From Sporosarcina luteola (GTDB taxonomy: Bacteria; Bacillota; Bacilli; Bacillales_A; Planococcaceae), in the NCBI GenBank assembly GCA_014204635.1, contig JACHLS010000004.1, positions 310,001-374,000 of the forward strand: 64,000 nt of DNA. Direction: 5' to 3'. This document shows positions 8,612 to 14,984 of the stretch, in pieces; position 1 is the stretch's first letter; every line of letters begins with the position of its first letter. The translations under genes were made by a program, and so were the position numbers. The notes beneath the pieces are model-generated. The model worked only from the letters and a program-made list of their open reading frames with translations, searched no databases and had not been told where the DNA came from.

Positions 8612-9340
8612 ATGAAATACGGAAAAATTGAAGACATCAGCTTATACAGCCAATCACTCAATGAAGAGATGCAATTGTTAATCCATTTGCCTCATCATTA
8701 TTCGCCTCTATATAAGCATTCTGTTTTGATCGCATCTGACGGCAAGGATTATTTCCAATATGGACGAATCGGGCGGGTTGCGGATGAATTGATGGAGGAA
8801 GGGGAAATTGACAATATGATTATCGTCGGAGTTCCCTATAAAAGTGTGATGGAGAGACGAAGACTGTATCATCCGGAAGGCGATCGCCATGAAGCTTACA
8901 TCCGCTTTCTAGCTCATGAACTCATCCCGTATATTGACGCCAACTATCCAACATATCAAGTGGGCTCCACTAGAGGATTGATCGGTGATTCCCTGGCTGC
9001 TACGATTTCCTTAATGACTGCTTTAAAATACCCCAATTGTTTTGGCAAATTGATGCTGCACTCTCCATATGTGGATGAAACAGTTATGGAAAAGGTGATG
9101 CAAGCGAAAGACCCATCTAGTCTTTCCATCTATCATGTCATCGGCTTGCAGGAGACTGAAGTCCAAACAACAGTCGACGGCATCCAAGATTTCCTGACAC
9201 CTAACCGGCAATTGAACGAAACGATCAAGAGCAAGGGATTCCCTTATTTTTACGAAGAATTTGACGGGAATCACACGTGGAAATATTGGCAAAAGGATGT
9301 CAAGAGAGCTTTATTGAACTCTTACAATGATGCCAAATAA
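8612..9340 (+). CDS. yjcH: Esterase of the YjcH / EsteraseD type
   Basis: About 242 residues with an alpha/beta-hydrolase fold. The nucleophile elbow is GLIGDSLAATI (Ser near 129), and a C-terminal GNHTWKYWQKD supplies the likely catalytic His. The sequence HHYSPLYKHSVLIASDGKDYF is typical of the EsteraseD/enterochelin-esterase-like group. ATG at 8612-8614 is chosen over an upstream in-frame start because GAGGAGG ends 5 bases before it. It heads the yjcH-yjcG-yjcF run, which matches the B. subtilis neighbourhood. The substrate is unknown. Confidence 0.82.
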   Translation: MKYGKIEDISLYSQSLNEEMQLLIHLPHHYSPLYKHSVLIASDGKDYFQYGRIGRVADELMEEGEIDNMIIVGVPYKSVMERRRLYHPEGDRHEAYIRFLAHELIPYIDANYPTYQVGSTRGLIGDSLAATISLMTALKYPNCFGKLMLHSPYVDETVMEKVMQAKDPSSLSIYHVIGLQETEVQTTVDGIQDFLTPNRQLNETIKSKGFPYFYEEFDGNHTWKYWQKDVKRALLNSYNDAK

Positions 9341-9368
9341 GACAAAAATCAAATGTATCTGTTATAAT
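9339..9368 (+). promoter_or_regulatory. Candidate SigA promoter of yjcG
   Basis: AAGACA (9339-9344), 18-base spacer, perfect TATAAT (9363-9368). The -35 overlaps the yjcH stop codon, and the yjcG start codon is 45 bases downstream. Confidence 0.5.
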
Positions 9369-9413
9369 TAACCGTATCAGGCAGGAATCATATTCTAGAG
9401 GAGGTCTTTTATT

Positions 9414-9929
9414 ATGAAATATGGTGTTGTTGCGTTCCCATCTAAAAAGCTCCAAGATTTGGCGAATGGCTATAGGAAGCGGTACGATCCTCACTATGCC
9501 CTTATCACACCTCATATGACTTTGAAAGATGTATTTGAAGTGGATGATACAGAGATCGAGCAAGTCGCAAAAGAAATTCGGAATATCGCGATTAAAAATA
9601 GCCCGTTCGAGTTAAGCGTTTCCAAAGTGAGCACTTTTGCCCCAATTACAAATACGATCTATTTTAAAGTAACGCCGAATGACCAATTACTCGCCCTTCA
9701 TAAAGATTTGGACGGCGTGTTTACTGAACAACAAGCGGAATATTCCTTCGTTCCTCATATTACCATCGCACAGAAATTGAATCCGACAGAGCATGATGAC
9801 ATTATCGGACAATTAAAAATGATTGGTGTAAATCATACGGAGACAATTGACCGCATCCATCTATTATATCAATTGGAAGACGGTTCATGGACAGTATACG
9901 AGACATTCCGTCTTGACGAGGATCAGTAA
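9414..9929 (+). CDS. yjcG: 2H phosphoesterase / 2'-5' RNA ligase-like protein
   Basis: 171 residues with the two H-x-T-x motifs that define the 2H phosphoesterase superfamily: HMTL at about residue 41-44 and HITI at about 117-120. Length and context match YjcG of Bacillales. Members cleave or join 2'-5' or cyclic phosphodiester bonds in RNA or nucleotides; the substrate of YjcG is not known to me. GAGGAGG lies 9 bases before ATG. The gene follows its own TATAAT and is separated from yjcF by 3 bases, so yjcG-yjcF are surely co-transcribed. Confidence 0.87.
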   Translation: MKYGVVAFPSKKLQDLANGYRKRYDPHYALITPHMTLKDVFEVDDTEIEQVAKEIRNIAIKNSPFELSVSKVSTFAPITNTIYFKVTPNDQLLALHKDLDGVFTEQQAEYSFVPHITIAQKLNPTEHDDIIGQLKMIGVNHTETIDRIHLLYQLEDGSWTVYETFRLDEDQ

Positions 9930-9932
9930 GCG

Positions 9933-10367
9933 TTGATCCATGTAAAAGTGGCCGCATCCGAACAGGAACGGCAAGATGCTTTCTCTGTCAGGAAGATGGT
10001 ATTTGTTGAAGAGCAAGGCGTTCCACTCACTCTTGAGTTGGACGAGCATGATGACACTGCTGCCCACTTCATCGTCTATTCTGCTGATCGGCCTATTGGC
10101 GCAGGGAGGATTCGCGAGATTGGGGAAGGTTTTGGCAAAGTAGAGCGTGTTTGTGTACTACAGGAATTTCGCGGGCAGCATCTCGGGAATCTGATTATGC
10201 ATTCCCTTGAAGAACATGCCGCACAAACCGGAATGCGTAAAATCTTGTTAAATGCCCAGGCCTACGCAGTCCCCTTCTACGAAAAATTAGGTTACATTGT
10301 CACATCACCGGAATTCATGGATGCAGACATACCCCATCGAGCAATGGAAAAGGTAATATCACAATAA
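9933..10367 (+). CDS. yjcF: GNAT family N-acetyltransferase
   Basis: 144 residues with the GNAT core. FSVRKMVFVEEQGVPLTLELDEHDD near the start is characteristic of the ElaA/YjcF-type branch. GAGRIREIGEGFGKVERVCVLQEFRGQHLGNLIM contains the acetyl-CoA-binding loop (motif A, Q/R-x-x-G-x-G/A-like). The end is LNAQAYAVPFYEKLGY. The start is TTG at 9933-9935, 3 bases after yjcG, with GAGGATC inside the yjcG 3' end as weak ribosome site. The acceptor substrate is unknown. A terminator follows. Confidence 0.87.
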   Translation: MIHVKVAASEQERQDAFSVRKMVFVEEQGVPLTLELDEHDDTAAHFIVYSADRPIGAGRIREIGEGFGKVERVCVLQEFRGQHLGNLIMHSLEEHAAQTGMRKILLNAQAYAVPFYEKLGYIVTSPEFMDADIPHRAMEKVISQ

Positions 10368-10370
10368 GTA

Positions 10371-10420
10371 GAGGCTGAAACTTCCTATCTTTCGAAAGGA
10401 CATCAGCCTCTTTTCGTTTC
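10371..10420 (+). terminator. Terminator of yjcG-yjcF
   Basis: GAGGCTGA (10371-10378) pairs with TCAGCCTC (10403-10410), and TTTTCGTTTCTT follows. It begins 3 bases after the yjcF stop codon. Confidence 0.8.
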
Positions 10421-10445
10421 TTATGGATGTGAACGCGCATCGCAT

Positions 10446-10484
10446 GTCAAAAAGCCCGCAGCCAAGTTGGCAAACGGGCTTTTC
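10446..10484 (-). terminator. Terminator facing the reverse-strand sporulation-side gene
   Basis: AAAAGCCCG (10450-10458) pairs with CGGGCTTTT (10475-10483), giving a U-run on both strands. It lies 10 bases past the end of the 10494-10802 gene. Confidence 0.75.
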
Positions 10485-10493
10485 GGCATGTAT

Positions 10494-10802
10494 TCAGGCA
10501 TAACGGTTAATCGCTAATCCTTTTCCTGTGATTTTTGAAATGGCAGGAGAAAGATTAGCAGGGTTTGGATAGATGAAACCATCCTTATAGAGCGGAAGTT
10601 CGGATGGATTCTCCGGCTTTTCTGCTTCCATTCTGTCGCTCAATTGATTCTCCAGCGTTCGATCAAATGTTTCTATGAAAGTAGTATCCAGTTTCACTTT
10701 TTCTACCCGATTGATATAAGCGAAGTTGGAACGCTCATCATTCAACCGATTTGCATATATTTGCGATTGGATTGGTTGGATCGGCAATTGATAGCCCATC
10801 AT
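10494..10802 (-). CDS. Conserved-looking protein of unknown function
   Basis: About 102 residues, not recognised. Pro/Gln-rich N-terminus (GYQLPIQPIQSQIYANRL), a charged middle (TFIETFDRTLENQLSDRMEAE) and a C-terminal YPNPANLSPAISKITGKGLAINRYA. There is no signal peptide or membrane segment. ATG at 10800-10802 (or the following ATG) is preferred to the upstream GTG at 10821-10823 because GGGGTG sits just before it. It lies after spoVIF on the same strand, so a sporulation link is possible but unproven. A terminator follows. Confidence 0.6.
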   Translation of the reverse strand: MMGYQLPIQPIQSQIYANRLNDERSNFAYINRVEKVKLDTTFIETFDRTLENQLSDRMEAEKPENPSELPLYKDGFIYPNPANLSPAISKITGKGLAINRYA

Positions 10803-10879
10803 CTGCACCCCATTTCTTTTCACATGTCTATTACTCTATAACCATATTCAAAAGACTTGAAACCTATTTCGTAGTTTTT

Positions 10880-11131
10880 TTAATTTCCAAGCATTCTTTG
10901 AATATCGTTCATGTTAAAAGAACTGCCGCTTGATAAAATGGATTTAACCAGTTCATCCTCCAAATGTGGCGGTACATCTTTGTTTGCGAGCTTGCCGACC
11001 TTCCTGACGATTTTTCGTACTTGCCGCTCATCGCTAAAATCGGCATATTGGATTGCATTGGCAAGTGCAAAGACTTCCTCCATTGGAACGCCTGTTTTAG
11101 ATTCGATTTTCCGGAAAAATGAATCGTTCAT
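10880..11131 (-). CDS. spoVIF: Stage VI sporulation protein F
   Basis: 83 residues matching SpoVIF (YjcC): start NDSFFRKIESKTGVPMEEVF, then AIQYADFSDERQVRKIVRKVGKLAN and SSGSSFNMNDIQRMLGN at the end. It is a small, highly charged mother-cell protein required for proper assembly of spore coat layers in B. subtilis, where it acts with GerE-controlled coat genes. GAGGAGGGG lies just before ATG. The yjcZ-type gene ends 16 bases upstream, so the two share a transcript. Confidence 0.9.
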   Translation of the reverse strand: MNDSFFRKIESKTGVPMEEVFALANAIQYADFSDERQVRKIVRKVGKLANKDVPPHLEDELVKSILSSGSSFNMNDIQRMLGN

Positions 11132-11147
11132 GCTTCATCCCCTCCTC

Positions 11148-11300
11148 TTATACAAACGTTGCGCCAACAATGATCAACAGGATGAAGAGAACGACAATGA
11201 GAACAAATGTGGAACCACCATTCCCGTAGCCGCCGCCATAGCCTCCGCCGTAACCGCCGCCGAAGCATCCTGAATTCCAAGGACCGTATCCTCCAGACAT
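11148..11300 (-). CDS. YjcZ family small sporulation protein
   Basis: 50 residues: MSGGYGPWNSGCFGGG, then repeated GGGY units up to about residue 29, then one transmembrane helix (FVLIVVLFILLIIVGA, 32-47) ending TFV. This Gly/Tyr-rich head plus single C-terminal TM helix defines the YjcZ/YhjA-type sporulation proteins found beside spoVIF. AAGGAGGGG precedes the ATG at 11298-11300. The gene is followed after 16 bases by spoVIF. Its molecular role is unknown; membrane placement is predicted by the helix. Confidence 0.88.
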   Translation of the reverse strand: MSGGYGPWNSGCFGGGYGGGYGGGYGNGGSTFVLIVVLFILLIIVGATFV

Positions 11301-11325
11301 TACTAACCCCTCCTTCCCTTCCACC

Positions 11326-11334
11326 TATCCTATG
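11326..11334 (-). promoter_or_regulatory. Candidate SigK -10 element before yjcZ-spoVIF
   Basis: On the reverse strand CATAGGATA fits the SigK -10 consensus CATAnnnTA and lies 25 bases before the yjcZ start. No convincing AC is found at the -35 position, so support is partial. Mother-cell expression would suit spoVIF. Confidence 0.4.
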
Positions 11335-11422
11335 CAGGAGGTGAAAAGAAGGAGGGGGGCAAACGCACAAATATCATCGATTCATTTCTTCCAATTCATG
11401 AAAGGCGTCTGATTAGGATTGG

Positions 11423-11794
11423 TTATGCCTTCCCTTTTGAACGAAATAAGAAGGAGGCAATAAAACCAAATAATATAGCGGATGTAATACCTGAGCTTGT
11501 CACTTCGAACATCCCTGTCAGTACACCGATAATTCCATGTTTCTCAGCTTCCGCCAAAGCGCCGTGAGTCAATGAGTTGCCAAATGATGTGATGGGGATT
11601 GTAGCTCCAGCGCCGGCAAAATCGATGAACGGCTCATAAAGTCCAAAACCGTCCAATATAGAACCTGCGACAACAAGGATGCATAATGTATGCGCGGGCG
11701 TCAGTTTAGCGACATCGAACAACAATTGGCCGATGACGCAGATTAAGCCTCCAACAATAAAGGCGGTAATATAAATTGAAAACAAATGATCCAC
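11423..11794 (-). CDS. spoVAE: Stage V sporulation protein AE (AEB type)
   Basis: 123 residues, membrane protein: FIVGGLICVIGQLLFD at the N-terminus, then a HTLCILVVAGSILDGFGLYEPFIDFAGAGATIPITSFGNSL block and LTGMFEVTSSGITSAILFGF. The fold repeats the pattern seen in SpoVAC. SpoVA proteins form the channel that moves dipicolinic acid into the forespore and out during germination. The GTG start overlaps the region of the spoVAD stop codon (TGAGTG), so translation is coupled. It is the last gene of the four-gene operon; no strong terminator is seen after it. Confidence 0.93.
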   Translation of the reverse strand: MDHLFSIYITAFIVGGLICVIGQLLFDVAKLTPAHTLCILVVAGSILDGFGLYEPFIDFAGAGATIPITSFGNSLTHGALAEAEKHGIIGVLTGMFEVTSSGITSAILFGFIASFLFRSKGKA

Positions 11795-12796
11795 TCATTT
11801 CATTGTTAATTCAATCGCGTGAGCTGTGCACGGTATCGTATCCCCTTGCTGATACGACATAGGAGATAAGAGAGCCCCCGTCGCGATCAGCAGGACTCGT
11901 TTATATTGTCTGGATAGCATTTTGTTATATATTTCGGAAAAGTATACAGCCGCAGAACAACCAGCTCCGCTCGCACCAGCAAAAAACTTCGTATCTTTGC
12001 CATAGAACTCCATGCCAGCATCCCTGAAATTGTCGGTGTTCCGAATGCCTTGTAAATCCGCAAGGCGTTTCAATATTTCATACCCTGTTTTCCCCAAGTC
12101 TCCCGTCATGATGACATCATAATCTTCAACCGATGCTCCATGACCTTCTAAATGACGAAACAGTGTGTCCGCCGCGGCCGGCGCCATAGCAGCTCCCATG
12201 TTTAATGGGTCTGTCAATCCCATGTCAATTGCTTTGCCAATGGTGCCTCTTTCAATGCTCGGGACACCTTCGCTATGAGGGGTGACCGCGGCTGCCCCAG
12301 CGGCAGTTACCGTCCATTGGGCAGAGTCCCCTTTCTGCACTCCATACTCGATTGGATATCGAAACTGTCTTTCAATCGCATTATGCTGGCTAGAGGAACC
12401 AGCGATTGCCAGTTCAGAGATGCCTGCATCAGTTAGGATGGCCGCAGTTAACAACGAGGAGACGGATGTGGCACATGCCGAGAACAAACCGATATAGGGA
12501 ATCCCAAGCGTCGTTGCACAAAAATTGGAAGGAGTCATCTGGTTGACCAAATCGCCCGTCAAAAGAAAATCGGCATCCTCTGGAATCGCATTTACTTTAC
12601 TCAGGGCAATCATACTCGCATCTTCCATCAACTTCGCATGGCCATGTTCGTTTGTATCCTGTCCGCATCTTTCGTCATCGTAAATTTTATCGAAGCTTTC
12701 GGAAAAAGGGCTTTTCCTTTCCAGTGGTCCCGCTGTGACACCTGTAGAAGCGATGGAGGGTGCCGTTTTGAATTGGATTACACCACGCGTCACCAT
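11795..12796 (-). CDS. spoVAD: Stage V sporulation protein AD
   Basis: 333 residues with a thiolase-like fold: GVIQFKTAPSIASTGVTAGP, LMEDASMIALSKVNAIPEDADFLLTGDLVNQ, FSACATSVSSLL, and a C-terminal FFAGASGAGCSAAVYFSEI. SpoVAD binds dipicolinic acid directly in B. subtilis and is the soluble subunit of the SpoVA channel at the inner spore membrane. ATG at 12794-12796 overlaps the spoVAC stop (ATGGTGA), which is preferred over an upstream start lying inside spoVAC. Length matches the family. Confidence 0.95.
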   Translation of the reverse strand: MVTRGVIQFKTAPSIASTGVTAGPLERKSPFSESFDKIYDDERCGQDTNEHGHAKLMEDASMIALSKVNAIPEDADFLLTGDLVNQMTPSNFCATTLGIPYIGLFSACATSVSSLLTAAILTDAGISELAIAGSSSQHNAIERQFRYPIEYGVQKGDSAQWTVTAAGAAAVTPHSEGVPSIERGTIGKAIDMGLTDPLNMGAAMAPAAADTLFRHLEGHGASVEDYDVIMTGDLGKTGYEILKRLADLQGIRNTDNFRDAGMEFYGKDTKFFAGASGAGCSAAVYFSEIYNKMLSRQYKRVLLIATGALLSPMSYQQGDTIPCTAHAIELTMK

Positions 12797-13245
12797 GAAA
12801 CAACTCCCAATTTGACAAGTATTGTCTTGATTAATGCAACCGCAAACGCGGAAAAAACACCCCAAAGGATGACAGAACCAGCCAGTTTGAAAATATTCCC
12901 TCCAACGCCAAGAACATACCCCTCCGTCCGATGTTCAATCGCTGAAGAAACGACGGCATTGCCAAAACCAGTGATAGGAACAGCCGCTCCTGCTCCCCCA
13001 AATTGGCCGATTTTCTTGTAAAGCCCAAATCCTGTTAATAACATGGAGATGAATACCATTGTCGCAACTGTCGGATTGCTCGCAGTCCGCTCGGTAAAAT
13101 CAAAAAAAGTAATATAGAACAGAGCGATGAACTGACCGATCAAGCAAATGATGCCACCAGTCAAGAAGGCTTTGAAAACATTTTTAATGATCGAAGGCTT
13201 TGGCGATATTTCCTGTTCAATAGTTGAGTATTGTTCTTTATCCAT
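12790..13245 (-). CDS. spoVAC: Stage V sporulation protein AC
   Basis: 151 residues: a charged N-terminus, then several membrane segments (FLTGGIICLIGQFIALFYI; TVATMVFISMLLTGFGLYKKIGQFGGAGAAVPITGFGNAV). SpoVAC is a membrane subunit of the SpoVA dipicolinate channel and is described as mechanosensitive in B. subtilis. The ATG overlaps the stop of the preceding YhcN-type lipoprotein gene by one base (TAATG), so both are translated from one message under the SigG promoter at 13662-13691. Confidence 0.95.
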   Translation of the reverse strand: MDKEQYSTIEQEISPKPSIIKNVFKAFLTGGIICLIGQFIALFYITFFDFTERTASNPTVATMVFISMLLTGFGLYKKIGQFGGAGAAVPITGFGNAVVSSAIEHRTEGYVLGVGGNIFKLAGSVILWGVFSAFAVALIKTILVKLGVVSW

Positions 13246-13643
13246 TACGTCTCTTCCTTCAAAAGTGATGTCAATCGATCGATCTCCTTACCTAGCTTGT
13301 CCTTATTACCCTCATCGATCAGCTTGTTTGTCTCATACAAAATTTTGCTATCTGCCGATACTGTCACTTCCATATCGGGATATTGCTCTTCCAGCTTCTT
13401 TTTCAATTCTGAAGCAATTTTCTTCTTTTTATATCTTGAGAAAGTCTCAACACGGATTCCTGCAAGCAATTTCTCTTCATACAATACAACTGCCGCTGAT
13501 TTAATCCGCTTATCCTTTCGAATAATTGATTCAGTTTGGGCAGCTGCTTCATCTGAATCATTTTGAAACCGGAAGTCATCTCTTGAGCAACCGGCCAGGA
13601 GCACTGCTAATAGTAAGATAAGTATAGGCTTCCGTATAACCAT
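13245..13643 (-). CDS. YhcN/YlaJ family sporulation lipoprotein
   Basis: 132 residues with lipoprotein signal (ILILLLAVLLAGC, lipobox LAGC) and a YhcN/YlaJ domain: TESIIRKDKRIKSAAVVLYEEKLLAGIRVETF, then KKKLEEQYPDMEVTVSADSKI. Such proteins sit at the spore inner membrane region and help germination. The ATG at 13641-13643 is chosen because the SigG -10 box (13662-13667) overlaps the alternative GTG at 13661, which would therefore not be transcribed; AAGGGAGG gives a short-spaced ribosome site. The gene leads the spoVAC-AD-AE operon, an order like that of spoVA2-type clusters. Confidence 0.88.
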   Translation of the reverse strand: MVIRKPILILLLAVLLAGCSRDDFRFQNDSDEAAAQTESIIRKDKRIKSAAVVLYEEKLLAGIRVETFSRYKKKKIASELKKKLEEQYPDMEVTVSADSKILYETNKLIDEGNKDKLGKEIDRLTSLLKEET

Positions 13644-13661
13644 TCCCTCCCTTTTTTTCAC

Positions 13662-13691
13662 AGTATGGCATTCGAAACAGAAGTTTATTCA
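13662..13691 (-). promoter_or_regulatory. SigG promoter of the yhcN-spoVAC-AD-AE operon
   Basis: Reverse strand: TGAATA (13686-13691), 18-base spacer, CATACT (13662-13667). Both boxes match the forespore SigG consensus. The predicted start site is about 12 bases before the lipoprotein ATG and fixes that start codon. Confidence 0.75.
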
Positions 13692-13711
13692 AAACCATGT
13701 TTTCCGCCCTG

Positions 13712-13738
13712 ACGATTGGATGACATCCGCATAAAGTA
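13712..13738 (+). promoter_or_regulatory. SigK promoter of the coat protein gene
   Basis: AC (13712-13713), 16-base spacer, CATAAAGTA (13730-13738), an exact fit to the mother-cell SigK consensus (AC, CATAnnnTA). The coat gene ATG is 30 bases downstream, behind AAAGGAGG. Confidence 0.75.
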
Positions 13739-13767
13739 TAGGGAATTGAAAAAAGGAGGTGGAATGA

Positions 13768-14322
13768 ATGGGATGTGGAAGAACTGAGGGAGTAAGTGAT
13801 GCGCGCCGTCATGATAACTGTATTTGCGAAGTCGTCCGTGCGATTAAACGCGTACAGGATATCCGCGATGATATCGATTGTGACGATTGCAGAACTGACT
13901 GCTTCCTGACTCCGCTTGGCAGCCTTGTCAGTCCAGCAAGACAACGGGCGAACACTCGGGTGTTCATGTTATTAGATGAGGAAGGTAATCCATTCAAAGC
14001 GTTATTCAATCGTAGACGGTTCCATAGGGATAATGAGACGTCGAATGAGCAAAACAGAGTGAGGGAAAACACAAGTTGCTTCTCTATCTTCTTTAGAGTG
14101 CAAAACATCTTTGATAACTGCTGTGCAACAATCCAAGTACTTGAACCACGTGATGCGAGAGGCAGAGCAGTAGATCTCTTCAAAAACGGTAAACTTGATC
14201 TAGATGCTGTTTGTGACGCGGTCCGCTTTGAAGCGACCGGCTCCTGTGTTACGGTAGATTTGAAATGCTTCTGCGGAATTCAATGTGTCCGTGATGTATT
14301 CATCAATTGCGACGAAGACTGA
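13768..14322 (+). CDS. Spore coat protein of the CotY/CotZ family
   Basis: 184 residues, Cys-rich. The N-terminal half has HDNCICEVVRAIKRVQDIRDDIDCDDCRTDCF and the C-terminal half has ISIFFRVQ-like and NCCATIQVLEPRD, then ATGSCVTVDLKCFCGIQC near the end. This is the CotY/CotZ/ExsY pattern: Cys-linked proteins that self-assemble into the outermost crust or exosporium lattice. A SigK promoter and strong Shine-Dalgarno precede it. Only one such gene is present here, against the larger cotVWXYZ group of B. subtilis, and CotO lies convergently beside it. CotY and CotZ cannot be told apart from this alone. Confidence 0.92.
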   Translation: MGCGRTEGVSDARRHDNCICEVVRAIKRVQDIRDDIDCDDCRTDCFLTPLGSLVSPARQRANTRVFMLLDEEGNPFKALFNRRRFHRDNETSNEQNRVRENTSCFSIFFRVQNIFDNCCATIQVLEPRDARGRAVDLFKNGKLDLDAVCDAVRFEATGSCVTVDLKCFCGIQCVRDVFINCDED

Positions 14323-14341
14323 TCAACCAACCTGCAATGTT

Positions 14342-14378
14342 CCGATCCGGCTGCCAAAATGGCGGTCGGTCTTTTTTT
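14342..14378 (+). terminator. Terminator of the CotY/CotZ gene
   Basis: GCCA/TGGC stem extended by CCGA/TCGG with an internal bulge, then TCTTTTTTT (from 14370). It begins about 20 bases after the stop. Confidence 0.65.
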
Positions 14379-14415
14379 GCTTGGAAGACAAGAAATAGGA
14401 ACTTTACACATGCCA

Positions 14416-14450
14416 AAAACAGGACCGGGGCGATTGTCCCGTCCTGTTTT
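14416..14450 (-). terminator. Terminator of the CotO-type gene (bidirectional)
   Basis: AAAACAGGAC (14416-14425) pairs with GTCCTGTTTT (14441-14450), with U-runs on both sides. It directly abuts the stop codon at 14451. Confidence 0.8.
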
Positions 14451-14885
14451 TCAATCAATCGCAAATGGCTGCCCGCGCCAATGGATGCTTTCAATCTCAT
14501 GGATGTCAACTTTGATCGGACCCTCTTCCTCATCGAGAGGGTCAATCCAAATGATATCCTCCTCCATTTTGCGTAGGCTCCCTTTCAATTGCTTCTCTTT
14601 CAAATGAAACTGCAATGGACGGTATACCTGGCGACGGAAAGGATTGTTCAAGTATTGGAGCGTATCAAGTATAATAGGATGGCTTCGTTGTTCGGTATTG
14701 TCATAAGCCGGGATGCTTTCATTGTCCAAGATTGGCCGAATGTCGTAGTCAGGCATCTCTTCCCCAGTCGTCCTTCCCTCTTCGTTCATGACGAAAACTG
14801 ATGTGCTTTCTTCGTCCGACACGACAATACGGGTGTATACCGGCGGACCTTGCACAAACAACAGCGGTTTTTGGAAGCGTATCAT
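14451..14885 (-). CDS. CotO-like spore coat protein
   Basis: 144 residues. It starts MIRFQKPLLFVQGPPVYTRIV, the KPLLF/YxxQ-P opening typical of CotO (YjbX). It continues with an acidic middle and RRQVYRPLQFHLKEKQLKGSLRKMEEDIIWIDPLDE, and ends IESIHWRGQPFAID. CotO is a coat morphogenetic protein needed for outer coat/crust assembly. The adjacency to a CotY/CotZ gene matches the yjbX-cotZ arrangement in B. subtilis, although the sequence between the ends is only loosely family-like and the protein is shorter than B. subtilis CotO as I remember it. A weak SigK-like promoter lies upstream. Confidence 0.65.
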   Translation of the reverse strand: MIRFQKPLLFVQGPPVYTRIVVSDEESTSVFVMNEEGRTTGEEMPDYDIRPILDNESIPAYDNTEQRSHPIILDTLQYLNNPFRRQVYRPLQFHLKEKQLKGSLRKMEEDIIWIDPLDEEEGPIKVDIHEIESIHWRGQPFAID

Positions 14886-14904
14886 GCGTCCCCCCTTTTC
14901 CTTT

Positions 14905-14932
14905 CAGTATATGCGCCTAACTTTTACGTAGT
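14905..14932 (-). promoter_or_regulatory. Candidate SigK promoter of the CotO-type gene
   Basis: Reverse strand: AC (14931-14932), 17-base spacer, CATATACTG (14905-14913), one mismatch to CATAnnnTA. The start codon is 20 bases downstream. Confidence 0.4.
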
Positions 14933-14943
14933 GCTTCATCTAT

Positions 14944-14984
14944 AAAAAAAGCTTCCATCGGATTATAAGTTTCCGATGAAAGCT
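14944..14984 (-). terminator. Terminator spanning the mgtE stop codon
   Basis: Reverse strand: a 13-base stem with one mismatch (arms 14972-14984 and 14950-14962). The TAA at 14963-14965 lies in the loop, and TTTTTTT follows. The last mgtE codons are part of the left arm. Confidence 0.8.

Noticed and set aside
12797-12865. Longer SpoVAD start
   Set aside because: It lies inside spoVAC and has no ribosome site; ATGGTGA overlap marks the real start.
13576-13944. Reverse-strand 122-codon frame over the SigG/SigK promoter region
   Set aside because: Overlaps the coat gene and lipoprotein gene and both promoters; no family features.
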